Part shown: in pieces, positions 22,213 through 32,880 of the stretch
Layout of the letters: each line of letters starts with the position of its first letter
How positions within the stretch are numbered: the first letter of the stretch is position 1
From: Branchiostoma floridae
Taxonomy: Eukaryota; Chordata; Leptocardii; Amphioxiformes; Branchiostomatidae
NCBI RefSeq assembly: GCF_000003815.2
Contig: NC_049994.1
Span: 7,445,789 to 7,509,788, forward strand
Direction of reading: 5' to 3'
Length of the DNA: 64,000 bases
The notes under the pieces: generated by a model
The model's input: the letters and a program-made list of their open reading frames with translations, nothing else
The model's database searches: none
What the model was told of the DNA's origin: nothing
Program-made: the position numbers and the translations under genes

Positions 22213-25200
22213 CTGAGAATGCAAAACGTCAATGGTTCTAAGATAGGAAGTTACAGTCAAATTAGTGTAGATACTCAACTAGTAAGAATGGTTGCAGATA
22301 AACTTTACCTAACTTTGGCATCATCAATGCCTAACTGAACTGAATGCCTAACTCAGCAACCCATTTTCCAACTTTGTCAACCTGTATAGTCCACAGCCTA
22401 ACTCTACTAACCAATATTGTGCATTGTGTAACATCACTGTAAAAGTCATTTATTTTTACGGAATTTCAATTTCAATGAAAGGAGGTTTTTGCAACACTCA
22501 AACTTTCAAAGTGACAATTCTGTAGCACAGTAGTAATATATTAGAAGTATATATTTTTGGAATCCAAAATTTTCCACAGTGAAAATAAAACTGTTGAAAC
22601 ATCTAAAAATTCAGTCATTATCAAACATCAGTGCAGCAACATCTAAACCAATTGTAGAAACAAGCAACCTTACAGAATGCTTATTACGTTCAAGCCACCC
22701 CCCTCATAAAAATAATCACTTGAAAACATTTGTTACCTTGAGTGTTAGAATAGCTGTGTGCACTGCATCTTCCAACTCTAGGTCCTCATTGTACCTGCAA
22801 ACATACACAACAGTTTAAATTAAAGTCATGTATAAAAAAATACCAATGGATTATGTGAAAAAAAATCACTGTTTTTGGCCATTTTTCTACAATAACACTT
22901 GAATCTTAAACAAGTATTCAGGTTCGGAAACACACCATTTTCCCACTAGGCCTTACCAAGTTTTCTAAATAACAGTGTCCGGAAAAGGAGGGTAGTCATT
23001 GAGGTAGCTACATTGTAAATACTGTCTGTTTGTTAGTAAACATGTTGCCTCCAAAACTGAAATATGTAAATGATGCTGAATAGCATTTGAACGCTTTTTA
23101 TAGCTGGCAAATTAGGCAAATATTTTTCTGAGATCTTCAATACCAATTTGTGCATAAAATGCTATAAGTGCTTTGGTTGAGAATGGCTGAGGCCATAGCA
23201 ATTTGATAGATGTATTTTTTAACTCGGTCAGCAAAACACTGGTATCTTCTGTGTTTATATGCAAAAATAGTTCTCCAAACTGGTCTGAAAATATACATTA
23301 CTAAATACAGAACAACTTGATGATGGATTTACACGTAGCAGATTTGTTTGTTCTGCCATGTCACATGTAAACAAACCAACATGGGACTTGTAAATGAATC
23401 CCCAACTAGGCAGCTGTTCTGTTGTAAGAATTTGGAGGTGTCCCGTGACCAAATGTTTATTGTTAGAACAACGTTTGTTTGTTGTAAACAACAAATATTT
23501 GACATGCAATGTAGCCTTAGAATAAGGGCAGTTGTCCAGTTTCCAGCAACTTTGGAACCAAAACAAGGGCCTAAGCGTTCATTCATAATTATAAAAGTTG
23601 TAAGGAAATAATACAAGTTTTACAGAACCTCTACGCATTTTCCTGATGTCATACAATTCACTACAGATTTACTTGTGACCATTAATAAAACTTGTATGAT
23701 TTCCATAAAATTTCTGTATTTCTTAGCAGTGGATGGAATAAAGTCTGTAACATTTGTAGGGTTGTATTCCATAAAACACAAATAAATTCTGTGAAATTTG
23801 TATGAATACTTGGGTACCCCTAGCCTAAAAAAAGGAGAGAAAAAAATCTCACCTTTTCTCCAGGAATGTCTTGCCATTGATGAAGTTCTTCCCCATTGCA
23901 GTGGCTTTCCAGGCAAAGTATGCCCCCTAGGAGAAGGGTAAAAAGAGAGAGAAATTCTATTACTCTATTCACCACTTCCTTGACACAGTTGTGCATACTC
24001 CCAAACTGTAAATCCTTATTTTAGGTGACTCAATTCTGTAATAGGTGGTTTTAAGTTCGTTGTATACTACAGTAGTAATACTTTACAAATGCAGCATTAT
24101 CATGATTGCACAATGGAGCTGTCATTGCAAACACTGTGCAAATAAAACCACTGCAAACATTTCAAGTTTTACAGTACAAAAAAAGAAAACCACAATGGAG
24201 GTCATTTTCTTATTCTTTATGAATTCCTATCACATCAAAAATTCATTTGTTTTTGCAGCAAAAGGAGAAAGCAGGATTTTGCAGTTGAAACTATTCTTTA
24301 ATAGCATATTTGCCATGTCATAATTTCCCAGTGGACAGTGTTTCCGCCAGAGGGGCGTCCACCCGTCCAATGACGCCCTCATTTCGTTTTGGACGGCTTG
24401 AACGCAAACACAGGCCGTCCTGATAAAAAATTTGTGACCAACATTTTTGCCGAGAAATCTGTACAAAGTCGATAAATGTAAACCGCAGTTTTGTGTTTTG
24501 CATTGAAGCTAGAGGCTTGGGGACGCCGTCCACAGTCGGTAAGCCGCAAACTGTTTGTTTTGCTATTGTTAATGATTGTTGACAATGTGTGTCGGCGGCC
24601 TTTCGCATAAGATAATCTCATTAAAAACCCGTTTTTCAAGGTCTCAGTTCAGCGAATTTGCCTTGCCGCTATGACCCAGACATTTCGAAAACCTGGCGGT
24701 ACTCGTAAATTATATCGGATGATCTCACTATAATACTACAAAGTACAAGTTGTTATTGGGAGAAATAAGACAACACACCTAGTTTTTCTAGATAAACAAG
24801 CTTGACAGTCTCTGTTTTCATCGTAAACAGAACAAAACACGCACAAACATGTGCTCGGCACGGGGAATCTCCGACCTTCAAGTTCGCGATCGGCGGAAGA
24901 ATAAAACGTTCACATAAGAGGGGTTCGGCGTAAAAACAACAAGCATACCTTTGCTTCCTTTCGATATGAGTTTTGAGCCCGCAAAATCTGAAAAAACGGC
25001 AGAAATTTTCGGGGCAAAATATGCTTCAAAATGGCGGTCTGAGTTGTTGTTTTTCCTAAGCCAATCAGATAGCTAGCTGCCCTGACGTCACAGATCTCGC
25101 GAGATTTTTTTGCGAGAGTTTACGATATTTTCGCCACCATTACCGCTAGTTGCTTTCACGATGTTTTTCGTCATTTCTCAACGCAAATTTCTCGATCTTT

Positions 25201-28200
25201 GGAAGGTTTTAGATGATCTACAAGTATACTGCAACATAAAAGAGAATATATACAAGTTCTATTGTTTCCAAGTCCAAGAAGCGTTTCCTGCCGTTCCAGT
25301 TTTAACCGGACTTGAACCGAAACTTTTTACAAGTCTAGTGCCGGGTTCGGCGCGGCGTACCGTACGCAACACTTATCAAAACTTCATTGTAGTTGTTTTG
25401 TTTTTCCTTGCAACAAGTAAATTTAATTTTTGCGGTTTTACAATTAAATTTAATTTTCGCGGCTTTACAATTAAATTTAATTTTCGCGGTTTTACAATTA
25501 AATTTAATTTTTGCGGTTTTACAATTAAATTAAATTTTTGCGGTTTTACAATCAAATTTAATTTTTGCGGTTTTACAATTAAATTTAATTTTTGCGGTTT
25601 TCGCGGCACTCCGTTCCCAAGTGAACAGCCTCTCAGCTGAGGTCTGGCGGAAACACTGCCAGTGGAGAGGTTACAACAAAAACCATGGAAATGAAACCAA
25701 CAAGAACATTTTAAAATTTAAGATTTACTGTAAGAAAGGATGAATGGCATATATGATATCATGTTACCACTTACAGAGGGATCGCACTGGAACAGGTAAG
25801 GCCGATCCTCATCCCATCCTGCAACCAGCAGCGACACTCCGAACGGCCGCACTCCTCTGTAGGGTCAAAGTAGGAATGTCAACAAAAACTATCTTTCCAC
25901 AGTCATGTACTTCCACCTTTAAAGTTTAATACAAAGTTTTTTATGTACAGTAAAAGCCATTTAATTGCTATACAAACTCTATTCTTTCCATATACAGTTA
26001 TTTTGCTTCCGAATAATATGCTGGAAGAGACTTGAGAGTGTGCAGCCTCCGATTGAAACCCAAAATAAACTTAGCCTGGGTACCACCCGGGTAGTAGTTT
26101 GCTCCTATGTTCGCTTCTGCTACCTGTCTGGAAACCGGCAAAATCAAACCGTTTGGTGCTAACATCTGTGAATGAGCGAATTAAGGAATAGGTTCTGGAG
26201 TGCCCGTTTGATGACAACAGGCCCTATTGCAAGCACACAGACGGTTTTCAGGTGTTGGAACGCGTTTCTTAATTCACTCGTGTAGGGACCAAAATTTGGA
26301 TGATCCCAGACATTAACATGATCAAGGTTCCCAGACAGAACAGCAGAGAATAGACTGTAAACAGTGTATAATTGACGCCAGAGTGAACTAATTTTCCGGA
26401 TGGTACCAGGTATAAACAAGTCCACTAGCTCTATTGTCCAGGGCAAGTGAAAGTGCTGTTCGGGCAAGTGCATGTCCTACCCCACTTGTCCGATCGGGCA
26501 AGTAAGATTTTTCCATTGATTTTAGTGCAATTTTAATATACTTGTTACTTTTTACAGTCATGACATCAAGCAATTGTCTACAGAGAATTCCATTGCTGGA
26601 AGTGAAAATGCATATACTAGTTACAGTGACATTTGAATTTTGGGCAAGTGAAAAATTGGTTCGGGCAAGTACATTTTTTATGTGCTTGCCCGATAGGACA
26701 AGTGGATTTTAGAAAACTTGTTCAACCCTGACGGTACCGAGGCTAAAATAAACTGGTTGTGCCCCCTCAATGATACAATAAATGTTCCATACCCGGACTG
26801 CGTGTACTCCTGCATGACGTAAGCCACCTTCTGCACCAGCTGGGTGGTGGGGATCTGTTCCTGGTACGTCAGGAAGTAGTTCTGTGCGATCCGCCTGGCA
26901 TGGCGCACCAACAACCTGGGCAAATATGCAGGAGTAAGGTCAGCTTTGGTACAAATAACAAGGTAAAAATTCTGTGTGATCCGCCTGGCATGGCGCACCA
27001 ACAACCTGGGCAAATATGCAGAAGTAAGGTTACTTTAGGTACAAATAACATACAAATAACATACAAATAACACACTTCTTCACGGAGTAAAAATTGTGCT
27101 TGATTTGACTATTTACACTAATAAACTACCAGGTTTTAACATTGCTTTGTCAGCTTTGTTAAGACAGTATCTATAGCCTTTGTGATAACAAAATCCTGTA
27201 TTGTAAAGATATGTCAAGCTTGGCTCAAAGATGCCCCCTAGCATTGTTAAACATAACTGCATACTGTTCATACACATCATTGACATGAGGTAACAAATGA
27301 ATATACATTGTAGCCAAAGACATGACCACAGTAGCAGCCTGACTCTGTTCCCCAGAAAATATTAAAGTTCATATCCCTGAGACACTTTTTTTCTGCATTT
27401 TGAAGAATAGACTTTGTTAAGAAAAGTCTTGCCCTGTTACATCGGATATTTTTATCTAAGGCCAAAGATCAATTTTTTTTCAAGATTTACGAATATCAAT
27501 GATAACAGGATTCTTCTCAGGAAGAAATATCTTTTTGCTTGATCAAGTTGTTGAAAGACAGCTTAGAAGTTTAAATCACAGCACAGGGGGTCCGAATCAC
27601 AGCATGGGGCGCTACCTACAGTAAATTTTTGTGACATTGGGAAAATGGAGTGTTCACAGTGGCCGCTTCACCCCAACATAAAACCACCAGGAACATTTCT
27701 GCTTTTATAGTATACTTAGAGTCAGATAATCCAAGCCGAGAAAACTCACTGTGACTGAGNNNNNNNNNNNNNNNNNNNNNNNNNNNNNNNNNNNNNNNNN
27801 NNNNNNNNNNNNNNNNNNNNNNNNNNNNNNNNNNNNNNNNNNNNNNNNNNNNNNNNNNNNNNNNNNNNNNNNNNNNNNNNNNNNNNNNNNNNNNNNNNNN
27901 NNNNNNNNNNNNNNNNNNNNNNNNNNNNNNNNNNNNNNNNNNNNNNNNNNNNNNNNNNNNNNNNNNNNNNNNCTTGGTGATCATCTCCACCTTGTGCACA
28001 CTGTGTTCATCATACAGCACTGACTTCTGCTTCTTCTCTGTGGCCAGCACAACTCCATTGGATGCTGTAGGAAAGAAACCATCTAACTTTAACAACAAGC
28101 AAAGCAAATACAGTCAATCCTGGACAAGTAACCACCTGGCATCACAGGACACATTAAAAGTCTGCACCATTTTTAAATAGTTCAAACGCTCTTCCAAGCA

Positions 28201-29452
28201 TCCAACTGTCTTACCCAGCCAGCAACAGCTTTTTCTTTGGGGGTGGGGGGAGGGGTGGGGGGTCACAAAGGGGTATTCACACTGCGCTCAACAACCAAAA
28301 TTGTATACTCAATTGAAATAACGTATGATTCTATGAAGGTTTTTCAAGTAGCTAGTACTAGTAGAAGTGCAATGTCGGTCTTGTTACAATTCACATTTTT
28401 AGCCAAGCATTACACGTCACCATTAGTCTTTATGATAAGTGTGTTAGGTCCTTTCATGTACAGAGGTTTTTGATGCTTGTAGCTAAAGCATAAAGCTCTC
28501 TCATACACAGGGCTGCCGGCTTTATGTCACCATCAGGAATGACGAATGCAATCCCTTACAACATGTCTGACCATGGTCATGAGCCCTTGCCAATGAATCC
28601 AAGGGATTTCATACAATAGTCCAATGTAATCTGGCTTACCATGGCTCACCTTTATACAAATCTTAAATTACAGTCCGATCTAATNNNNNNNNNNNNNNNN
28701 NNNNNNNNNNNNNNNNNNNNNNNNNNNNNNNNNNNNNNNNNNNNNNNNNNNNNNNNNNNNNNNNNNNNNNNNNNNNNNNNNNNNAAATATTGTGATGTAC
28801 AGTATAGAGAGAGGGGCGAAAGAGAGAGAGAGAAACACCAACCACAATAATCATTTTTAAAACTTATAGTATGGCGTCCATATAATCAAATCAACATGGC
28901 CTAGCGAGGCCAATACGAAACAACCTAATGATAATAAATCAAGTCCTGAGAGAAAACTACAATAGTTAAATAACTCTATAATAACGTCAACCAGTTTCCA
29001 AAATACGTTTGTCATGTATGTTCCAACAAAGGGTGGGAGGGGGGCATCACTATGACATGATGTGTTCTGTTCTATAGTTAAAAAGGCAGAGTGACTTTCA
29101 AAAACAAATGATACAGTTATGTTCCACAAGTTTCTTAGTCCTTGTTTCAAAACATTATCATCCTCCACTGTTTCTTAAGGACCAAAAGAAAAGAAAGAGC
29201 GCAAAAGTTCACGTGTAGTAAACTCGCGCGCTCCCAGTGATTCTGCAAAAATCGCAAAAAGACACCCAAATCTTTACACATTTTTCTAGTCCAGACATCT
29301 CAAAACGGCTCCACACTTCTAACCAAAATAAACAAAATGTCTTCTTCTTCCCATGTGGTGTAAAGTTATGTTATGAAATGTGAATTTTGAGTGCAAAACC
29401 GGAAAATTATTTACCTGAAAGTGGTGAGAGAAAAGCTGTAGCGTTCCGACAT
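22096..29452 (-). CDS. PSMA2: Proteasome 20S subunit alpha type 2
   Basis: Structural alpha-ring subunit of the 20S proteasome, in cytosol and nucleus. Visible exons in transcription order: 29452-29415, (one in a gap), 28064-27973 or beyond, (one in a gap), 26915-26793, 25856-25775, 23926-23853, 22794-22737, 22212-22096. The protein starts [12 protein letters not shown] and contains [99 protein letters not shown] and [20 protein letters not shown], ending VKDYLASIA. It is collinear with human PSMA2. About 40 residues are missing: the [14 protein letters not shown] helix and the HIGLVYSGMGPDY strand. They fall where 100 N (28685-28784) and 213 N (27760-27972) sit, so this is an assembly loss and probably not gene decay. 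Head to head with MRPL32. Confidence 0.97.
22737..22794 (-). CDS. PSMA2: PSMA2 exon 8
   Basis: 58 bp. Acceptor TTGCAG, donor gtaaca. Encodes [19 protein letters not shown]. Confidence 0.95.
23853..23926 (-). CDS. PSMA2: PSMA2 exon 7
   Basis: 74 bp. Acceptor TCCTAG, donor gtgaga. Encodes [24 protein letters not shown] plus two bases of Arg. Confidence 0.95.
24004..24176. mobile_element. MITE of TACTGTAAA family in PSMA2 intron
   Basis: 173 bp. The left end is AACTGTAAATCC. The right end is ACCACTGCAAACATTTCAAG and then TTTTACAGTA, the same inner right end as the 21600 copy. Confidence 0.55.
24336..25658. mobile_element. hAT-type DNA transposon, non-autonomous, 1323 bp, in PSMA2 intron
   Basis: Terminal inverted repeats CAGTGTTTCCGCCAG (24336-24350) and CTGGCGGAAACACTG (25644-25658) are exact. 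They are flanked on both sides by the identical octamer CCAGTGGA (24328-24335 and 25659-25666), the 8-bp target duplication of hAT elements. No transposase frame is present. The interior holds a CRE, a TCTCGCGAGA motif, a possible exon with donor on the minus strand, and a 27-bp minisatellite. It ends 109 bp from the PSMA2 exon 6 donor. Confidence 0.9.
25419..25600. repeat. 27-bp minisatellite, about seven units, inside hAT element
   Basis: Unit like AAATTTAATTTTTGCGGTTT plus TACAATT. It is in frame over 9 codons, giving open frames on both strands (FCGFTIKFN) that are repeat artefacts. Confidence 0.9.
25775..25856 (-). CDS. PSMA2: PSMA2 exon 6
   Basis: 82 bp. Acceptor CTACAG; the first A completes GGA. 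Encodes [27 protein letters not shown]; donor gtaagt. Confidence 0.95.
26793..26915 (-). CDS. PSMA2: PSMA2 exon 5
   Basis: 123 bp. Acceptor GCCCAG, donor gtatgg. It encodes [20 protein letters not shown] through QEYTQS. A partial tandem copy lies 90 bp upstream in the intron. Confidence 0.95.
26876..27040. repeat. Partial tandem duplication of PSMA2 exon 5 acceptor end (period 90 bp)
   Basis: The segment GATCCGCCTGGCATGGCGCA CCAACAACCTGGGCAAATAT occurs at about 26888 and about 26978. On the minus strand each copy has a CAG acceptor followed by codons for LLVRHARRI. The 90-bp period is divisible by three, and the frame between copies is open. Confidence 0.85.
27760..27972. other. Assembly gap (213 N) hiding PSMA2 coding sequence
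   Basis: Coding reads straight into the gap at 27973. The missing residues correspond to HIGLVYSGMGPDY of alpha-2 subunits. Confidence 0.95.
27973..28064 (-). CDS. PSMA2: PSMA2 exon 3 (3' end abuts gap)
   Basis: Acceptor CCTACAG, phase 1. It encodes (A)[20 protein letters not shown] and then [10 protein letters not shown], where the N run begins. The exon may continue into the gap. Confidence 0.93.
28685..28784. other. Assembly gap (100 N), probable site of PSMA2 exon 2
   Basis: No sequence for the conserved [20 protein letters not shown] segment is visible between exons 1 and 3, so the exon is probably in this gap. Confidence 0.7.
29415..29452 (-). CDS. PSMA2: PSMA2 exon 1
   Basis: ATG at 29452-29450, twelve codons plus two bases, donor gtaaat. 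YSFSLTTF is the conserved alpha-2 N terminus. Human has one more residue (Gly) before Tyr. Confidence 0.93.
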
Positions 29453-29706
29453 TTTGAATGTTTCCCACAATGCATCAGATATCAGATGAAACCATTTAGT
29501 CTGATTCTCAGGGAGTAATAAAATTGAGATGATCTTTAATAAAGACTTTAAAATTCTCTTTTCACTCAAATAACTTCAAATACAATATTTCAATAGACTT
29601 TAAAATATCTATTTGTACGTATAATATTGTATTTATACCATAATAGAAAAAAAAGGTAAAATTAAAATTTCTCCCCTATCATTTTACCAGGAAGTAGTGT
29701 TCCAAG
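29453..29706. promoter_or_regulatory. Bidirectional PSMA2-MRPL32 promoter, 254 bp between start codons
   Basis: No TATA box in a functional position. A ZNF143/STAF-like motif TTCCCACAATGCATCA lies at 29462-29477 near PSMA2. An ETS motif CCAGGAAGTAG lies at 29687-29697 near MRPL32, and a YY1-like AAGATGGCG overlaps the MRPL32 start (29704-29712). The middle is AT-rich. Human PSMA2 and MRPL32 are also divergent neighbours. Confidence 0.75.
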
Positions 29707-29797
29707 ATGGCGACCTCCTTGCTGAGAATTTTTCACGCTGCGTTTCAAAATGTTGAAATTCGACTGCTTCAGGCGTTTGGCTTGCATCCCCCACCAG
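29707..29797 (+). CDS. MRPL32: MRPL32 exon 1
   Basis: ATG in context AAGATGGCG, 30 codons plus one base, donor gtaaga. Presequence-like. Confidence 0.92.
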
Positions 29798-32283
29798 GTA
29801 AGACAGTTATACACATTTTTAAATTGTTTATATTAATTTGGTATCATTTATTTCTGCAGTTATAGGTGAAATATAATGATTTTCTTTGGGTTACCGCTGC
29901 CCCCCTCCCACTCCTTGGTACACTTTTCCGATATTTCGAACTTCCATTTTGAAGACATGAATAACAATCGTTTAAAAACACATTTACCTACATACTAGTA
30001 TTTAGCCTTACTGCAAACCTGGATTTGAAACGCAGGTTTACTTTAGTTCAAATGTGGTAGGTCTTTCTTTACTCTGAAGCATATTTTTAAAGAGCTCTTC
30101 ATAAAATATGCATTCGTTCAAATATTATAGTTGACCTCCCACATTTTGAACTAAAAACTAAAACCCTTTTACGTGTGTCTGTATGGGGGCTGAAAATGTC
30201 GTGGCAGACTGTAGAAACTTGGTAGAAATGGTCTATAAACTCTACTGTACTTCCCTTTTGTTATTTTCCTGAACCAGTAAGCCCCAAAACATGCAAACGC
30301 ATGTCTTTATAGATCTGTTTATTTTCTAATACTATAATAGGCCAAAACATCCGTTCCAAATTCCAATGATTTTTTTCAGGTCCGCTTTTTTCTGAACCAG
30401 TCCAACAAAAAATGGTTTTGTACCAGTATCTGTACCTGAAGAGGATGTTGGTCTCCAAGACAGGGACCTCTTGCCTTCATGCGCTATAGAGTCATCTGGA
30501 GGACCTTCATAGTGTCACCTGATGGATGACTGAACTGAATTCTGACTCTGTACCTGAATTTTGTGTACTGGCCCTACCCCAAGTCATTGCTATACTTTTC
30601 TCCACAGGCCCTGCTCTAACTATCCCAGGCTGCCACCACCCCCTACAGGGTAGTCAGGGCTCCGACAGGCCAGAACCCATTTCCAGATGGAAATTTTGTG
30701 TACCGGTACCTACTGCTAGTCAAAGCCATGTCCTTTCATCCACAGGTCCTGCTCTAGCTATCCCAGGCTGCCACCACCCCCTACAGGGTAGTCAGGGCTC
30801 CGACATGACAGAACCCTCGGGACTGAGCAGTCTCCTGGGCGGGGTGTTCCTCATGGCCGCCCCAAAGCACCGCCAGAGTCTGGAGCGGAGACACAAACGA
30901 CAGCGACACCCGGACAAACTCATCAAACCTAAGGTAGGGTCTCAGTGTCATGAGGGTTCTCCCCAGAATTTTTTAGTATAGTGGAAGGGCTGGCAAAAAT
31001 AACCCAAACCAAAGTGCTGCACTTTCATGAAAATAGGTTCATTTTGCATGACATAGGGTGTCAAATACTACAAGTATAATATATTATAGTGATTCCTTTG
31101 TTCTGAAGTGGCAAAACGACTATTGTTTTCATCATAGCCCATTCACAAGTTTTTGCAGACAATGCCCACTGGAAAAGTGATGCCACTTGGCACAAAAGTC
31201 TGTGAATTTTCATTAATTTTAGCAAAACTAACCAAGAAAATAGGAAGGAAATACACTAAATTTCAAAACTAGTATAGTGGAGCTGGGCTAGAAGTAAAGT
31301 GGAGGGCCTCCGTCATTCCATTCTCTGTGGAGGACTCTGGACTGATGTCATGGAGATTTTAAAAAATGTAGCCTGGTATCCAGCCTATTAGTATTACAGC
31401 TCCTGAGTTTCTTCTGTGTATTTGCAAAGAGGACAGAAGAGACTTCGGAGCTATAATACGGCTGGATACTGTTACGGCTAAAGAAACTGTGCATATCCAG
31501 GGATTTTTCTCGAAAAAAGATTGCAAAGGAAGGACTGTCAACCCAGGCCCTGCTTGGAATTGTATGCTTGCCAGAGGATCTGCTCACAAGGAAAAGGGTG
31601 GCCTGGCACATAGGAGCACAGTGCTGTTGTTCCCATCTTTAAAAAGTTCATAACCCTGTCTGATTACCGTTTATTGGTTTTATGTGGTTTTATGTTCAAG
31701 GGTTTTCACATCAAATTATGTCTTCACTATAGAATTACTGGTAATACCACCAGAAACACTTCCACTTTTACAGGAATGTATGGCAATTTCAAATTAACTG
31801 CTAACTTGAAACCACCACAAAAACTACCATTTCTCTCCACAGTGAAAAGTCCATACAAAAATTTCCGTTTTTAAATTTTTTTTAGCCAATTTAGGGGAAC
31901 CTATTTGCCTACCTTGCAGTTTCATGTAGCAATAAGATGCACTGCAGTTTCTATAGGTTCTGCCAGAGGGGGTGATTGCATTGTATTTATCTTATCTATT
32001 GTAGGAAAACCTCTTCCCCTGTCCCGAGTGTGGTTCCATGATGCAGGAGGGTTTCCTGTGCATAAACTGCTACCAGCGCATCAAGTACGAAACCGACATC
32101 ATTCGCCAGAAGATTAAAGAAACAGAGACTGACGGTCTGGCCTCCACGGCGGAAACCGTAGTGCGGTACGCAGACGAAACGATTACAGAGTCCGACAAGT
32201 CGAAAAGGGTGATCGAGATGGCCAGAAAGAAACCTCACTGGTTCACGAAGGACATGTATGATGAACACTGGAAGACGAGCTAA
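29707..32283 (+). CDS. MRPL32: Mitochondrial large-ribosomal-subunit protein bL32m
   Basis: Component of the mitoribosome large subunit. Exons 29707-29797, 30746-30933 and 32005-32283 give 185 aa (human is 188). The N terminus (MATSLLRIFHAAFQNVEIRL) is Arg/hydrophobic as in a mitochondrial presequence. GVFLMAAPKHRQSLERRHKR is the conserved L32 core; AAPK follows the site where human L32 is matured by the m-AAA protease. Exon 3 has the zinc-binding CPECG...CINC pair and ends KKPHWFTKDMYDEHWKTS. Phases are consistent (1, 0). An alternative exon 2 acceptor at 30608 lies in a duplicated segment. Convergent with TGFBR2. Confidence 0.96.
30553..30828 (+). repeat. Tandem duplication of MRPL32 exon 2 acceptor region (period 138 bp)
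   Basis: Intron end, acceptor and the first about 65 bases of exon 2 occur twice. Acceptors are before 30608 and 30746. Both copies contain CCAGGCTGCCACCACCCCCT and ACAGGGTAGTCAGGGCTCCG. The 138-bp period keeps frame, and the sequence between is open, so the upstream acceptor would add 46 residues. Confidence 0.88.
30746..30933 (+). CDS. MRPL32: MRPL32 exon 2
   Basis: 188 bp. Acceptor CCACAG, donor gtaggg. Contains SSLLGGVFLMAAPKHRQSLE and ends DKLIKPK. Confidence 0.93.
31369..31472. mobile_element. Foldback element 4 of AGCCTGG hairpin family (MRPL32 intron 2)
   Basis: TAGCCTGGTATCCAGCC pairs with GGCTGGATACT; inner GTATTACAGCTCC pairs with GGAGCTATAATAC with one mismatch. It shares end and inner arm with element 5 at 60369. 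Confidence 0.7.
32005..32283 (+). CDS. MRPL32: MRPL32 exon 3
   Basis: 279 bp. Acceptor TTGTAG. Begins ENLFPCPECGSMMQEGFLCI NC, includes STAETVVRYADETI, and ends with TAA 32281-32283. Confidence 0.96.
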   Translation, partial: ENLFPCPECGSMMQEGFLCINCYQRIKYETDIIRQKIKETETDGLASTAETVVRYADETITESDKSKRVIEMARKKPHWFTKDMYDEHWKTS

Positions 32284-32880
32284 GGATAGCCATGCAGTTA
32301 TGAATGTAAACACTAGGTGGCACTGCTGTACTATCATGACCCAGAAAGAGTTATTTTCAAAGTTAGATAACCCTATCTAACTCTAGACTCAATGCTAGAA
32401 ATGCTAGCACAGGTCACAGCAAATGCAATGTTTTTTGTGTGTTTTTGTTTAGGTTGGTTTCTGTCTTTATTTTCTGAATGCACTGTCATTTAATAGAGTT
32501 ACAAAAAAATGTTGCCTTCATTTTGAAAAAGTTGTCAGGAAGGTTTTATAAATGTTACCACACAGAGTATAGTATACTGAGCAAAAGATTCTTTATTTTT
32601 GTTCTTTCACATCTTCTTTGGCCCCTCACAACATTAAAAGCCACTTTCCAATTTTTTTTTTCAATCCACAGCATGCATTTTTGCATTTGTTCAATTTGTA
32701 GCTGCTATGTACGATTTACAGTATGATTGAAAACCTTTTCCTTGTAACAGATGAAAAGTGATGCTCAGATATTATCCATATAAGCAAATTAACATGCCAA
32801 ACAAGCAAAACTAAAACTTTCACTCCCACTACTATTGTTACTTCTAACTTACTATAGTTACTTCTAACTTCTTTATGTAA

